49,906 nucleotides of DNA from JACCVL01 sp038232655 (GTDB lineage: Bacteria; Actinomycetota; Actinomycetes; Propionibacteriales; Nocardioidaceae). A program made the translations under genes and the position numbers. This document shows positions 43,085 to 49,906 of the stretch, piece after piece. The stretch spans positions 1 through 49,906 of the forward strand of contig JBBSNM010000008.1 of assembly GCA_038232655.1 (NCBI GenBank), read 5' to 3'. The notes below the pieces were generated by a model. That model had not been told where the DNA came from and made no database searches. It saw only the letters and a program-made list of their open reading frames with translations. Position 1 is the first letter of the stretch, and each line of letters opens with the position of its first letter.

Positions 43085-45268
43085 ATGCAGGTCGTCGCCA
43101 TCATCGTCTGCCTGGCGGTCACCGCCGTGGCGGTCGCGTTGTTCGCGCGCGCCGCCGCTGAGATCGTCGGCGTCGTACGCCTCGGCCAGCCCGCCGCCGG
43201 GCGCACCGACCAGCCGGCCGCCCGCACGACCACGATGCTCACCGAAACCCTCGGGCACACCCGGATGCTGCAGTGGACGCTGGTGGGCGCTGTGCACTGG
43301 GTGGTGTTCGTCGGCTTCGGCTTCTTGTTCTTCACCCTGGTCACGGCGTACGGGCAGCTGTTCGACCCGGAGTTCGCACTGCCGGTCATCGGGCACTGGG
43401 CGGTCTTCGAGTGGGTCACCGAGCTGCTGGCGTGGACGATGCTGGCCTCGATCGCGACGCTGTTCGCGATTCGGGTCGCGGGCCGCCCGAGCGCAGGCGG
43501 CCGGCGCACCCGGTTCTTCGGCTCGACGATGTGGCAGGGCTACTTCGTCGAGGCGGTCATCGCCGGGGTCGGCCTGTGCATCGTGACGCTGCGCGGCCTG
43601 GAGTACGCGCTGGGGCAGCTCGAGGGCGAGTCGTGGGCCACCGCGCTGCACTTCCCGCTGACGGCCTGGCTCGGCAGCGCGTTCGGCGGGCTGAGTCTCG
43701 GTGCGCTCGAATCGGCCATCATCGTGGTGGCAACGGTCAAGATCCTGGTGTCGATGGCCTGGGCGATCGTGCTCGGGCTGAACGCCACCATGGGAGTGGC
43801 CTGGCACCGCTTCACCGCCTGGCCGAACATCTGGTTCAAGCGCCGGGCCGACGGTGGCACCGCGCTCGGCGGGCTGCAGCCGATCATGGTCGCCGGCGCA
43901 CCGATCGACTTCGAGAACATCGAGGAGCTCGACGAGGACGCCCCGCTGGGCGTCGGCAAGGTCGAGGATTTCAGCTGGAAGGGGCTGCTCGACTTCAGCA
44001 CCTGCACCGAGTGCGGTCGCTGCCAGAGCCAGTGCCCGGCGTGGAACACCGAGAAGCCGCTGTCGCCAAAGCTGCTGATCACCGCACTGCGCGACCACGC
44101 CTACGCCAAGGCGCCGTACCTGCAGGCGGCCGAGGCCGACCGCGCCGCGCTGCCCGCGGAGACTACCCAGCAGGCCGACCGGCCGCTGATCGGCGACGAG
44201 CAAGCGTACGGGGTGATCGATCCCGACGTGCTGTGGAGCTGCACCAGCTGTGGCGCGTGCGTGCAGCAGTGCCCCGTCGACATCGAGCACGTCGACCACA
44301 TCATGGACATGCGCCGCCACCAGGTGCTTGTCGAGAGCAATTTCCCCGCCCAGCTGAACCAGCTGTTCAAAGGCCTGGAGAACAAGGGCAACCCGTGGAA
44401 CATGGCGCCGTCAGCACGGATGGATTGGGCCAAGGATCTTGGCTTCGAGGTCAAGCAGGTCGGTGTGGACGTCGACGACCTGGGTGAGGTGGACTGGTTG
44501 TTCTGGGTCGGTTGCGCAGGGGCGTACGAGGACCGCGCCAAGAAGACCACCCGCGCGGTCGCCGAGCTGTTGCACATCGCCGGGGTGGACTTCGCGGTGC
44601 TCGGGGACGGCGAGACGTGCTCGGGCGACCCCGCTCGGCGGGCCGGCAACGAGTTCGTCTTCCAGATGCTCGGGATGCAGAACGCGGAGGTGCTGACCGA
44701 GGCGAAAGCCACCAAGGTCGTCGCCACCTGCGCGCACTGCTTCAACACGCTGAAGAACGAGTACGGCCAGCTCGGCGTCGAGCTCGAGGTCGTGCACCAC
44801 ACCCAGCTGCTCAACCGGCTGGTGCGGGACAAGCGGCTGACCCCGTTGGCGCCGGTGGACGGCGCCAACGGGAGCGGTGGCCGGACGATCACCTACCACG
44901 ACCCGTGTTTCATCGGTCGGCACAACCAGGTCTACGCACCGCCACGCGAGCTGTTGTCGATCATCCCGGACACCGAGTTCGCCGAGATGCCGCGCAATTC
45001 CGAGCGGTCGTTCTGCTGCGGTGCGGGCGGCGCGCAGATGTGGATGGAGGAGAAGATCGGCGAACGGATCAACGCCAACCGCACGGCCGAGGCCGTCGCC
45101 ACCGGCGCCGATCAGATCGCCGTGGCCTGCCCGTTCTGCCGGGTGATGCTGTCCGACGGGCTGACCGCGCAGCAGGCGGCCGGGCAGGCGCGCGAGGAGG
45201 TTGAGGTGCTCGACGTGGCCCAGCTGCTGCTTGCTGCGGTCCGCCGGGACGAGGCGTCGGCCGGCTAG
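43085..45268 (+). CDS. Membrane-bound Fe-S oxidoreductase (EtfD / Rv0338c-like)
   Basis: The 727-residue protein combines an N-terminal membrane domain with about five helices (1-250, TLVGAVHWVVFVGFGFLFFTL), two 4Fe-4S motifs (CTECGRCQSQCP, near 304-315, and CTSCGACVQQCP, near 385-396), and two CCG domains (WVGCAGAYEDRAKK, then GDGETCSGDPARR; CCGAGGAQMW near the end). This matches Rv0338c, named EtfD, which passes electrons from ETF (fatty acid beta-oxidation) to the menaquinone pool. Start: AGGAG about 6 nt before the ATG. No etfA/etfB is visible nearby. It ends in a 4-nt convergent overlap. Confidence 0.9.
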   Translation: MQVVAIIVCLAVTAVAVALFARAAAEIVGVVRLGQPAAGRTDQPAARTTTMLTETLGHTRMLQWTLVGAVHWVVFVGFGFLFFTLVTAYGQLFDPEFALPVIGHWAVFEWVTELLAWTMLASIATLFAIRVAGRPSAGGRRTRFFGSTMWQGYFVEAVIAGVGLCIVTLRGLEYALGQLEGESWATALHFPLTAWLGSAFGGLSLGALESAIIVVATVKILVSMAWAIVLGLNATMGVAWHRFTAWPNIWFKRRADGGTALGGLQPIMVAGAPIDFENIEELDEDAPLGVGKVEDFSWKGLLDFSTCTECGRCQSQCPAWNTEKPLSPKLLITALRDHAYAKAPYLQAAEADRAALPAETTQQADRPLIGDEQAYGVIDPDVLWSCTSCGACVQQCPVDIEHVDHIMDMRRHQVLVESNFPAQLNQLFKGLENKGNPWNMAPSARMDWAKDLGFEVKQVGVDVDDLGEVDWLFWVGCAGAYEDRAKKTTRAVAELLHIAGVDFAVLGDGETCSGDPARRAGNEFVFQMLGMQNAEVLTEAKATKVVATCAHCFNTLKNEYGQLGVELEVVHHTQLLNRLVRDKRLTPLAPVDGANGSGGRTITYHDPCFIGRHNQVYAPPRELLSIIPDTEFAEMPRNSERSFCCGAGGAQMWMEEKIGERINANRTAEAVATGADQIAVACPFCRVMLSDGLTAQQAAGQAREEVEVLDVAQLLLAAVRRDEASAG

Positions 45269-45648
45269 CCCCGCTTGTCCTTCCGAGGGTTGCCGTCCGG
45301 GTCCAGCTCGTCGGCCTGCCGCAGCTGATCGTGCTGATCGTCTCGTGATGCGGCGGCCTCGTGCCCACGATCCCGCGCCTCGGCTTCCAGCCGCTCCGCC
45401 TCAGCCCGCTTGGAATCGGCCTCGGCCCGGGCACGGCGCGCCTCGGCGTCGGTCTCGGCGGCGGCCGACTCGCGCTTGCGCACTGACGACTCGTCCTGTT
45501 CCGCCCGCTCGCGCAGCTCGCCCGCCTGCTCGCGGCGCTTTTCCTGCTTGCGCGTCTTGCCCTTACGCATCGCCGCCACGATCAGCGCCACCACCACGAT
45601 GACCACGACCACTGCCACGACGATCCACACAATCGCGCTCGTCTCCAT
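45265..45648 (-). CDS. Single-pass membrane protein with charged coiled coil
   Basis: The 127-residue protein has one N-terminal helix (SAIVWIVVAVVVVIVVVALIVAAM, residues 4-27), then a very charged coiled-coil stretch rich in Arg, Glu and Ala (KRREQAGELRERAEQDESSV, then RRARAEADSKRAEAERLEAE). It ends NPRKDKRG. Such proteins are common in actinomycetes without known role. ATG 45648 is chosen because GGGAG lies 7 nt upstream. It converges on the EtfD-like gene with a 4-nt overlap. Confidence 0.75.
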   Translation of the reverse strand: METSAIVWIVVAVVVVIVVVALIVAAMRKGKTRKQEKRREQAGELRERAEQDESSVRKRESAAAETDAEARRARAEADSKRAEAERLEAEARDRGHEAAASRDDQHDQLRQADELDPDGNPRKDKRG

Positions 45649-45705
45649 GAGATCTCCCTTCACATCGTCACGTTCTGCAGTTGCAGATCACTGAGAGTAT
45701 GGCGG

Positions 45706-46590
45706 CTAGTGCGGTCGGCCGCCAAGCACGGTGACGGCACGTGCCGACACTTCGAGGCCGAGGGCCAGCCGGTCGGCCAAATCTTCACCCCGCACCCAGG
45801 CGGCGATCCAGCCGGCGGCGAAGCCGTCGCCAGCGCCGGTCGAGTCGCGGACATCGGCCGGCACGGCGTCTGCCTGCAGCTCGCCCCCCTCGGCGGTGCG
45901 TACGACCGCACCGCCGCCGCCGAGCTTGACCGCCGCCGTCGCACAGGTGGCGGTCAACTGTGCCGCAGCAACGTCCGCGTCGGTCATACCGGTGAGCAAC
46001 TCGGCCTCGACGGCGTTGGGCAGCAACAAATCGACTCCGGCGGTCCACTCGAGAAAGGCTTCGGCACCTGCCTCACGCAGGTAGGCCGCCGAGCTGGGGT
46101 CAACCGACACGGCGATATGGCGCCGCCGGGCGTTGACAATCGCGTTCAGCGCCACCGGCCTGGTCGCAGGGTCGAAGAAGGTGTAGCCGGTCAGGTGCAG
46201 CACAGCCACGTCGCGCCACACGTCGTCCGGGATGTCGCGCGCGGTCAGCGACCCGTTGGCGGCGCGGTCGACGTACATGGTGCGCTCGCCGTGCTCGTCG
46301 AGCACCAGCACGATCGAGCCGGTCGTTCGCTCGCGGTCCACAGCGATCCGGGCATCGACCCCTTGGCGGTGCAGGGCAGTGACGTGCTCGCTGGCGCTGT
46401 TGTGGCCGGCGCGACCGACGAAGCTCACGTCGATCCCTAGTGCACCGAGCCAACCAGCCACGTTGGCGGCAGACCCACCCGGTCGAGGGCGGATCTCTGC
46501 GGTGGTATCGCTGGCCGGGGTGACTGCGGTCATCGGTCGCACCAGCAGATCGTCGACGACGTCGCCAATCACCAGCACGCGCGAGCTCAT
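45706..46590 (-). CDS. psuK: PfkB-family sugar kinase, likely pseudouridine kinase
   Basis: The 294-residue PfkB-family kinase has RPGGSAANVAGWLGALGIDVSF near 36-57, and the catalytic/anion-hole DSTGAGDGFAAGWIAAW near 251-267. It would phosphorylate pseudouridine to pseudouridine 5'-phosphate. The pairing with PsuG, with a 4-nt overlap (46587-46590, ATGA), supports that role over ribokinase or fructokinase. It acts in the cytoplasm in nucleoside salvage. Confidence 0.86.
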   Translation of the reverse strand: MSSRVLVIGDVVDDLLVRPMTAVTPASDTTAEIRPRPGGSAANVAGWLGALGIDVSFVGRAGHNSASEHVTALHRQGVDARIAVDRERTTGSIVLVLDEHGERTMYVDRAANGSLTARDIPDDVWRDVAVLHLTGYTFFDPATRPVALNAIVNARRRHIAVSVDPSSAAYLREAGAEAFLEWTAGVDLLLPNAVEAELLTGMTDADVAAAQLTATCATAAVKLGGGGAVVRTAEGGELQADAVPADVRDSTGAGDGFAAGWIAAWVRGEDLADRLALGLEVSARAVTVLGGRPH

Positions 46591-47579
46591 GTGTCCTGCA
46601 TGTGCTGCTCGCGCTCGGCCCAGGCCCGGGCGATCTCCCCTGCGAGTGCCACGTTGTTGCGCACAATCTGCAGGTTGACATTCAGGCTGCGTCCGCCGGT
46701 TGCCTGCACCATCTCGGACAGCAGGAACGGGGTGACCTGCTTGCCACGTACTCCCTGGTCGCGCGCGGCGGCCAGCGCGGCGTCAAGGGCTGAGTCGTGC
46801 ACCTCGGGGTCGAGTTGCTGGTCGATCGCCAGCGGGTTGGCCACCAGCACCGCCTGCGTACGGGTGAGGGCGTCCCCGGCGGCCATCACCTCGACAACCT
46901 GGTGGCCTGACTCGACCCGCCAGTCGAGATCGTGCCCGGAGTCAGTCAGCCAAAAGGCCGGGAAGCGCGATGTGCGATAGCCCAGCACCGTCACCCCAAG
47001 GGTCTCCAGCCGTTCGAGCGTCGCGCCGATATCGAGGATGGACTTCACCCCGGCCGACACCACAGTGATCGGGGTCTGCGCCAGCGTCATCAGGTCGGCC
47101 GACTCGTCGTAGGTGCTCGACGCCAAACGGTGCACGCCACCGAGTCCGCCGGTGGCGAACACCCGGATGCCGGCCAGCCGGGCCAGGTGAGCTGTTGCCG
47201 CAACGGTGGTGGCGCCGCTGCCACCTGTGGCGATCAGCATCGGCAGGTCGCGCACGCTTGCTTTGGTGATGTCGTCGGTGGCGACTCGTTTGAGGGCGTC
47301 GTCGTCGAGGCCGATGTGCAGTTGCCCGTCCAGCACGGCGATGGTCGCCGGGGTGACACCCTGGTCACGCAACACCTGCTCGAAGTGGTGTGCGGCCTCG
47401 AGGTTCTGCGGGCGAGGCAGGCCGTGCGAGATGATTGTGGACTCCAGCGCGACCACCGGTCGGCCGCCGGCAAGGGCCTCGACCACCGGCGGTGACAGCG
47501 TCATCTCGATGCTGCCACCGTGTCCAACCGCTCGGGGCCGCACCACTGGGGCTGCGTCCGTCCTCTGCTCCGGTGCCAT
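46587..47579 (-). CDS. psuG: Pseudouridine-5'-phosphate glycosidase
   Basis: The 330-residue PsuG-family protein has VVALESTIISHGLPRPQNLE near 42-61, the TKASVRDLPMLIATGGSGATTVAA segment near 105-128 (catalytic-Lys region), FATGGLGGVHRLAS near 140-153, and VSAGVKSILDIGATLE near 174-189. It splits pseudouridine 5'-phosphate to uracil and ribose 5-phosphate after the neighbouring kinase acts. ATG 47579 has GAGG about 10 nt upstream; the first 25 residues (MAPEQRTDAAPVV and on) are less conserved and a second Met at residue 26 is an alternative start. Confidence 0.9.
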   Translation of the reverse strand: MAPEQRTDAAPVVRPRAVGHGGSIEMTLSPPVVEALAGGRPVVALESTIISHGLPRPQNLEAAHHFEQVLRDQGVTPATIAVLDGQLHIGLDDDALKRVATDDITKASVRDLPMLIATGGSGATTVAATAHLARLAGIRVFATGGLGGVHRLASSTYDESADLMTLAQTPITVVSAGVKSILDIGATLERLETLGVTVLGYRTSRFPAFWLTDSGHDLDWRVESGHQVVEVMAAGDALTRTQAVLVANPLAIDQQLDPEVHDSALDAALAAARDQGVRGKQVTPFLLSEMVQATGGRSLNVNLQIVRNNVALAGEIARAWAEREQHMQDT

Positions 47580-47709
47580 GACTGTCAGCCTCGCACGTGT
47601 CCCCCCATTAGCGATCTGGCGCCACCGGTGCGCACGAACGGCGTCACCGCGCACCACTTGTGACCATCCGAGGGTTGTTGTGCAGTCACTTTGATGTCAT
47701 AGTGGCGTC

Positions 47710-48255
47710 ATGGATCTGGCACCGTACGTCGAGCGCCTCCGAGCCGACCTTGCCACAGTCGCGGAGTCAGCCGGGCCCGAGGCTCGGGCGACCGCGGAGC
47801 GACTGGTGGGCGCGCTCGACTCCGCCGTTCGGATGGCGATGCTGGAGGCGCTGTCGGATGCGACCGCTGAGATCACCACAGAGCTGCCCGGCGGCACTGT
47901 CGAGGTCCGCCTCAAGGGACGCGAGCCGCAGTTCGTGATCGCTGCCGAGCAGGTGCAGGTCGAGACCGACCCGCCGGACGGCGACACCGGGGTCGGGGCT
48001 GGCACCGATGAACCCGACGACGACGGGGCGGTCGCCCGGGTCACTGTCCGGATCCCCGAGTCGCTGAAGGCACGCGTGGAGGAGTTGGCCTCCAGTCGTG
48101 GTCAGTCACTCAACAGCTGGATCGTGCAGGCGCTGAGGTATGCCAGCCGCGAGCGGGCGATCGATGTGGACATCGACCTGTCGTCGTTGCCCTTCGGCGC
48201 CGGGGTGGGCTTCGGTCCCCGCCGTACTCGCCGTGTCCAAGGCTGGGTCCGATGA
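47710..48255 (+). CDS. Ribbon-helix-helix domain protein, unknown role
   Basis: The 181-residue protein has a mixed N-terminus (ATAERLVGALDSAVRMAMLE, DATAEITTELPGGTVEVRLK) of unknown type. The C-terminal part carries VRIPESLKARVEELASSRGQ, then SLNSWIVQALRYA, a ribbon-helix-helix DNA-binding domain of the Arc/HicB-like kind (about 114-146). It is followed 54 nt later by a DUF4097 gene on the same strand, a pairing common in actinomycetes. It may regulate that gene. The function is unknown. Confidence 0.7.
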   Translation: MDLAPYVERLRADLATVAESAGPEARATAERLVGALDSAVRMAMLEALSDATAEITTELPGGTVEVRLKGREPQFVIAAEQVQVETDPPDGDTGVGAGTDEPDDDGAVARVTVRIPESLKARVEELASSRGQSLNSWIVQALRYASRERAIDVDIDLSSLPFGAGVGFGPRRTRRVQGWVR

Positions 48256-48309
48256 AGCACTGCCGCCACGCGCGTTACCCGTTCCGATGCCCGCTCAGAG
48301 GAGGATCTG

Positions 48310-48804
48310 TTGCCTGACACCGACGATGTGACTGACTTCTCGACCCCTGCGCCAGTGCTCCTGCAGATCGAGTCAGCCGGTGGCCAGGTGCGGGTCGACG
48401 CACACGACGCCGACCACACCGTTGTACGGCTGCGACCTAGCCGTGCCGGGGATGACAGGGCGCTCGACCTGATCGCCAACTCAACCGTTGAGCAGCGCGG
48501 TGACCGGGTGTCAGTCGAGGTGCCGCCCGCCGGGGTCGGCTTCTTGCGCAGCAGCCCAGACATCGACATCACGGTGAGCCTCCCAACCGGATCGCGACTC
48601 GAGCTGGCGGCCAAGTCGGCTGACCTGCGGACCGGCGGACTGCTCGCCGCCGTGCACGTGCAGATCGGGTCCGGCGATGTGTGGCTCGACCACGTCGGCG
48701 AGGCACACGTGCAGTCGGGTTCTGGCTCGCCCGGCGACGGGGAGGATGCCGTCGCGCTGCACATCAACACCGTGTCCGGCGACATCTCGCTCGCGCACGC
48801 CTGA
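48310..48804 (+). CDS. DUF4097-family beta-helix protein
   Basis: The 164-residue protein starts with TTG, supported by GAGGAGG about 6 nt upstream. It has repeated beta-strand units such as LLQIESAGGQVRVDAHD, DIDITVSLPTGSRLELAAKS, and VHVQIGSGDVWLDHVGEAHV, then HINTVSGDISLAHA, the family's short right-handed beta-helix. It has no signal peptide. DUF4097 proteins often accompany regulators. It lies between the RHH gene and a 53-residue reading frame. Confidence 0.75.
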   Translation: MPDTDDVTDFSTPAPVLLQIESAGGQVRVDAHDADHTVVRLRPSRAGDDRALDLIANSTVEQRGDRVSVEVPPAGVGFLRSSPDIDITVSLPTGSRLELAAKSADLRTGGLLAAVHVQIGSGDVWLDHVGEAHVQSGSGSPGDGEDAVALHINTVSGDISLAHA

Positions 48805-48822
48805 CCTGACAGGGGCATTCCG

Positions 48823-48984
48823 ATGGATGAGATGAGTTACCACCTGGCGCTGCAGCAGGTCGCCGACCGCACCAGGGACGCCAGGCGCCACCACGAGCAC
48901 CTAGGCGGCCCTCCTCACCCACCCAAGCGGCGTTCGCCTGGCTGGCTGCGCCGTGGGCGGGCAATCCCGGACGACCCGACCTAG
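48823..48984 (+). CDS. Small basic protein, 53 aa
   Basis: An ATG at 48823 starts a frame of 53 codons ending TAG 48982-48984, 18 nt after the DUF4097 stop; AGGGG precedes it. The product begins MDEMSYHLALQQVADRTRDA and continues RRHHEHLGG, then Pro and Arg-rich PKRRSPGWLRRGRA. It resembles no family I know. Tight spacing and the SD support it; chance cannot be excluded. Confidence 0.5.
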   Translation: MDEMSYHLALQQVADRTRDARRHHEHLGGPPHPPKRRSPGWLRRGRAIPDDPT

Positions 48985-49009
48985 CCTGTTGGCTGTCGCT
49001 CGCGCAGGC

Positions 49010-49585
49010 TCAGGAGTCGAACCGCTGGAAGTTGGCGAACGACCTGGAGGGCGTCGGCCCGCGCTGCCCCTGGTAGCGCGATCCGTAGACCGCCGACCCG
49101 TACGGGTGTTCGCTCGGCGAGCTGAGCCGGAAGAAGCAGAGCTGGCCGATCTTCATACCCGGCCACAGCTTGATCGGCAGCGTCGCTACGTTGCTCAGCT
49201 CGAGGGTCACGTGCCCGGAGAAGCCAGGGTCGATGAAGCCGGCGGTCGAGTGGGTCAGCAACCCCAGCCGCCCCAGCGAGCTCTTGCCCTCGAGCCGCGC
49301 GGCGATGTCGTCGGGCAGCGTGATGACCTCGTAGGTCGAGCCGAGCACGAACTCGCCGGGGTGCAGGATGAACGGCTCGTCGCCGGCGGGCTGCACCATC
49401 CGGGTCAGCTCGGGCTGCTCCTCGGCGGGGTCGATGTGCGGGTAACGGTGGTTCTCGAAGACCCGGAACATCCGGTCGAGGCGCACGTCGATGCTGGACG
49501 GTTGCACCAACTCGGGGGCGTACGGTTCGAGACTGACCCGGCCCGCGTCGACCTCGGCCCTGATGTCACCGTCGGAGAGCAGCAC
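49010..49585 (-). CDS. dcd: dCTP deaminase (possibly bifunctional dCTP deaminase/dUTPase)
   Basis: The 191-residue protein has LLSDGDIRAEVDAGRVSLEP at 2-21, the VLGSTYEVITLPDDIAARLE region near 80-99, GKSSLGRLGLLTHSTAGFID near 100-119 (catalytic Glu at 99 and the GKSS substrate loop), and SGHVTLELSN near 123-132. It deaminates dCTP to dUTP, or directly to dUMP as the M. tuberculosis Rv0321 enzyme does; the sequence alone does not separate these. It starts GTG 49585, 6 nt after TAGGTT. It is divergent from tRNA-Gly, as in mycobacteria. Confidence 0.95.
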   Translation of the reverse strand: MLLSDGDIRAEVDAGRVSLEPYAPELVQPSSIDVRLDRMFRVFENHRYPHIDPAEEQPELTRMVQPAGDEPFILHPGEFVLGSTYEVITLPDDIAARLEGKSSLGRLGLLTHSTAGFIDPGFSGHVTLELSNVATLPIKLWPGMKIGQLCFFRLSSPSEHPYGSAVYGSRYQGQRGPTPSRSFANFQRFDS

Positions 49586-49591
49586 GCGGGC

Positions 49592-49597
49592 AACCTA
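49592..49597 (-). promoter_or_regulatory. -10 box for dcd
   Basis: TAGGTT on the minus strand is 6 nt before the dcd GTG; no SD is present, so a leaderless start is likely. Confidence 0.55.
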
Positions 49598-49629
49598 GCG
49601 CAGCCTGGCCAGTAGTATCGTGCTGCTCG

Positions 49630-49646
49630 CCCGGACACGGTCCGGG
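49630..49646 (+). other. Hairpin in the tRNA-Gly leader
   Basis: CCCGGAC, 3 nt, GTCCGGG form a perfect 7-bp stem 5 nt before the mature tRNA. A TAGTAT -10-like box lies at 49613-49618, so the hairpin would be in the 5' leader of the precursor. Confidence 0.4.
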
Positions 49647-49651
49647 TGCTC

Positions 49652-49722
49652 GCGGGTGTAGTTCAATGGCAGAACATCAGCTTCCCAAGCTGACAGTGCG
49701 AGTTCGATTCTCGTCACCCGCT
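49652..49722 (+). tRNA. tRNA-Gly, anticodon CCC
   Basis: The acceptor GCGGGTG pairs with CACCCGC; discriminator T at 49722. D arm GTTCAATGGCAGAAC. The anticodon arm TCAGC-TTCCCAA-GCTGA places CCC at 34-36, reading GGG codons. The T arm holds TTCGATT. No CCA is encoded. The gene lies downstream and opposite of dcd. Confidence 0.95.
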
Positions 49723-49795
49723 CTGGTGTTTTTGCAGGTCAGAGGCGGTTTGGCTCGCAGTCCGCTTGACCGTGAATACCCCTGAAAACCCCTCT

Positions 49796-49837
49796 GTGAC
49801 CTCCCGTTAGGTCACTGCTAGGTCATGCGGAGGTCAC
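49796..49837. repeat. AGGTCA direct repeats at 11-bp pitch with an inverted copy
   Basis: AGGTCAC at 49809, AGGTCAT at 49820 and AGGTCAC at 49831 are each 11 bp apart, and GTGACCT at 49796 is an inverted copy. They begin about 75 bp past the tRNA 3' end. The rest of 49723-49906 shows no gene before the window ends. Confidence 0.75.
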
Positions 49838-49906
49838 GCCGGGTCTGTGTGGCAGGCCGTACCGTGCATACGAGCGGTCCTGGCGTGTCATGCTTCCGGC
49901 CCTGGC

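Noticed and set aside
47701..47710. Leaderless promoter of the RHH gene
   Set aside because: The nearest TANNNT-like word is imperfect and its spacing to the ATG does not fit 6-8 nt.

Overview
This is a high-GC chromosomal window, very probably from an actinomycete (Actinomycetota). The evidence is GC-rich third codon positions, many TANNNT-type -10 boxes placed 6-8 nt before the start codon (leaderless transcription), the dnaK-grpE-dnaJ-hspR operon with HAIR-type operators, a GAF-ANTAR protein, DUF3151 beside class II aldolase, and an EtfD-like membrane Fe-S protein. The gene set (dcd beside a tRNA-Gly, the EtfD-like gene, dnaK-grpE-dnaJ-hspR, purA, DUF3151, fba, pyrE, clpB) recalls the Rv0320-Rv0384c part of Mycobacterium tuberculosis, rearranged. 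I cannot name the genus.

Layout. 1-2100: the 3' end of an IS1634-like transposase gene, an overlooked 51-residue membrane peptide with an operator-like repeat cluster, an acetyltransferase and an alpha/beta hydrolase. 2200-3090: an EamA transporter. 3170-10240: a leftward purine block (purA, purD, purB, purC, GAF-ANTAR, purS, purQ; no purL follows). 10.3-18.7 kb: lipid kinase, an 18-bp minisatellite, DUF3151 and an AbiEi/DUF559 gene bracketed by 78-bp inverted repeats, fba, a CoA-disulfide-reductase-like flavoprotein, a LamG protein, a frameshifted RTX-type gene and a TrmH methyltransferase. 18.8-25.3 kb: dedA, pyrE, a DapC-like aminotransferase, an unusual in-frame double membrane protein and clpB. 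25.6-30.4 kb: the dnaK-grpE-dnaJ-hspR-lipoprotein operon.

31.3-42.4 kb holds the most interesting part. It is a leftward run with a TPP riboswitch and a thiamine-type ABC transporter. This is followed by an osmoprotectant/betaine-type ABC transporter (ATPase, two permeases, binding lipoprotein) that overlaps or abuts genes for an ornithine-cyclodeaminase-family protein, an aromatic-ammonia-lyase homolog lacking the canonical MIO (Ala-Ser-Gly) motif, and a class V PLP enzyme. The arrangement suggests uptake and breakdown of a betaine-like or amino acid compound (ergothioneine and hercynine are testable candidates). The substrate is inference.

42.4-49.9 kb: nitroreductase, EtfD-like Fe-S oxidoreductase, a coiled-coil membrane protein, a pseudouridine salvage pair (kinase and glycosidase), a ribbon-helix-helix/DUF4097/53-residue triplet, dcd, and tRNA-Gly(CCC). 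The window ends just downstream of this tRNA in an array of AGGTCA repeats at 11-bp pitch, which could belong to an integrated element. Two kinds of dispersed palindromic intergenic repeat are also present.
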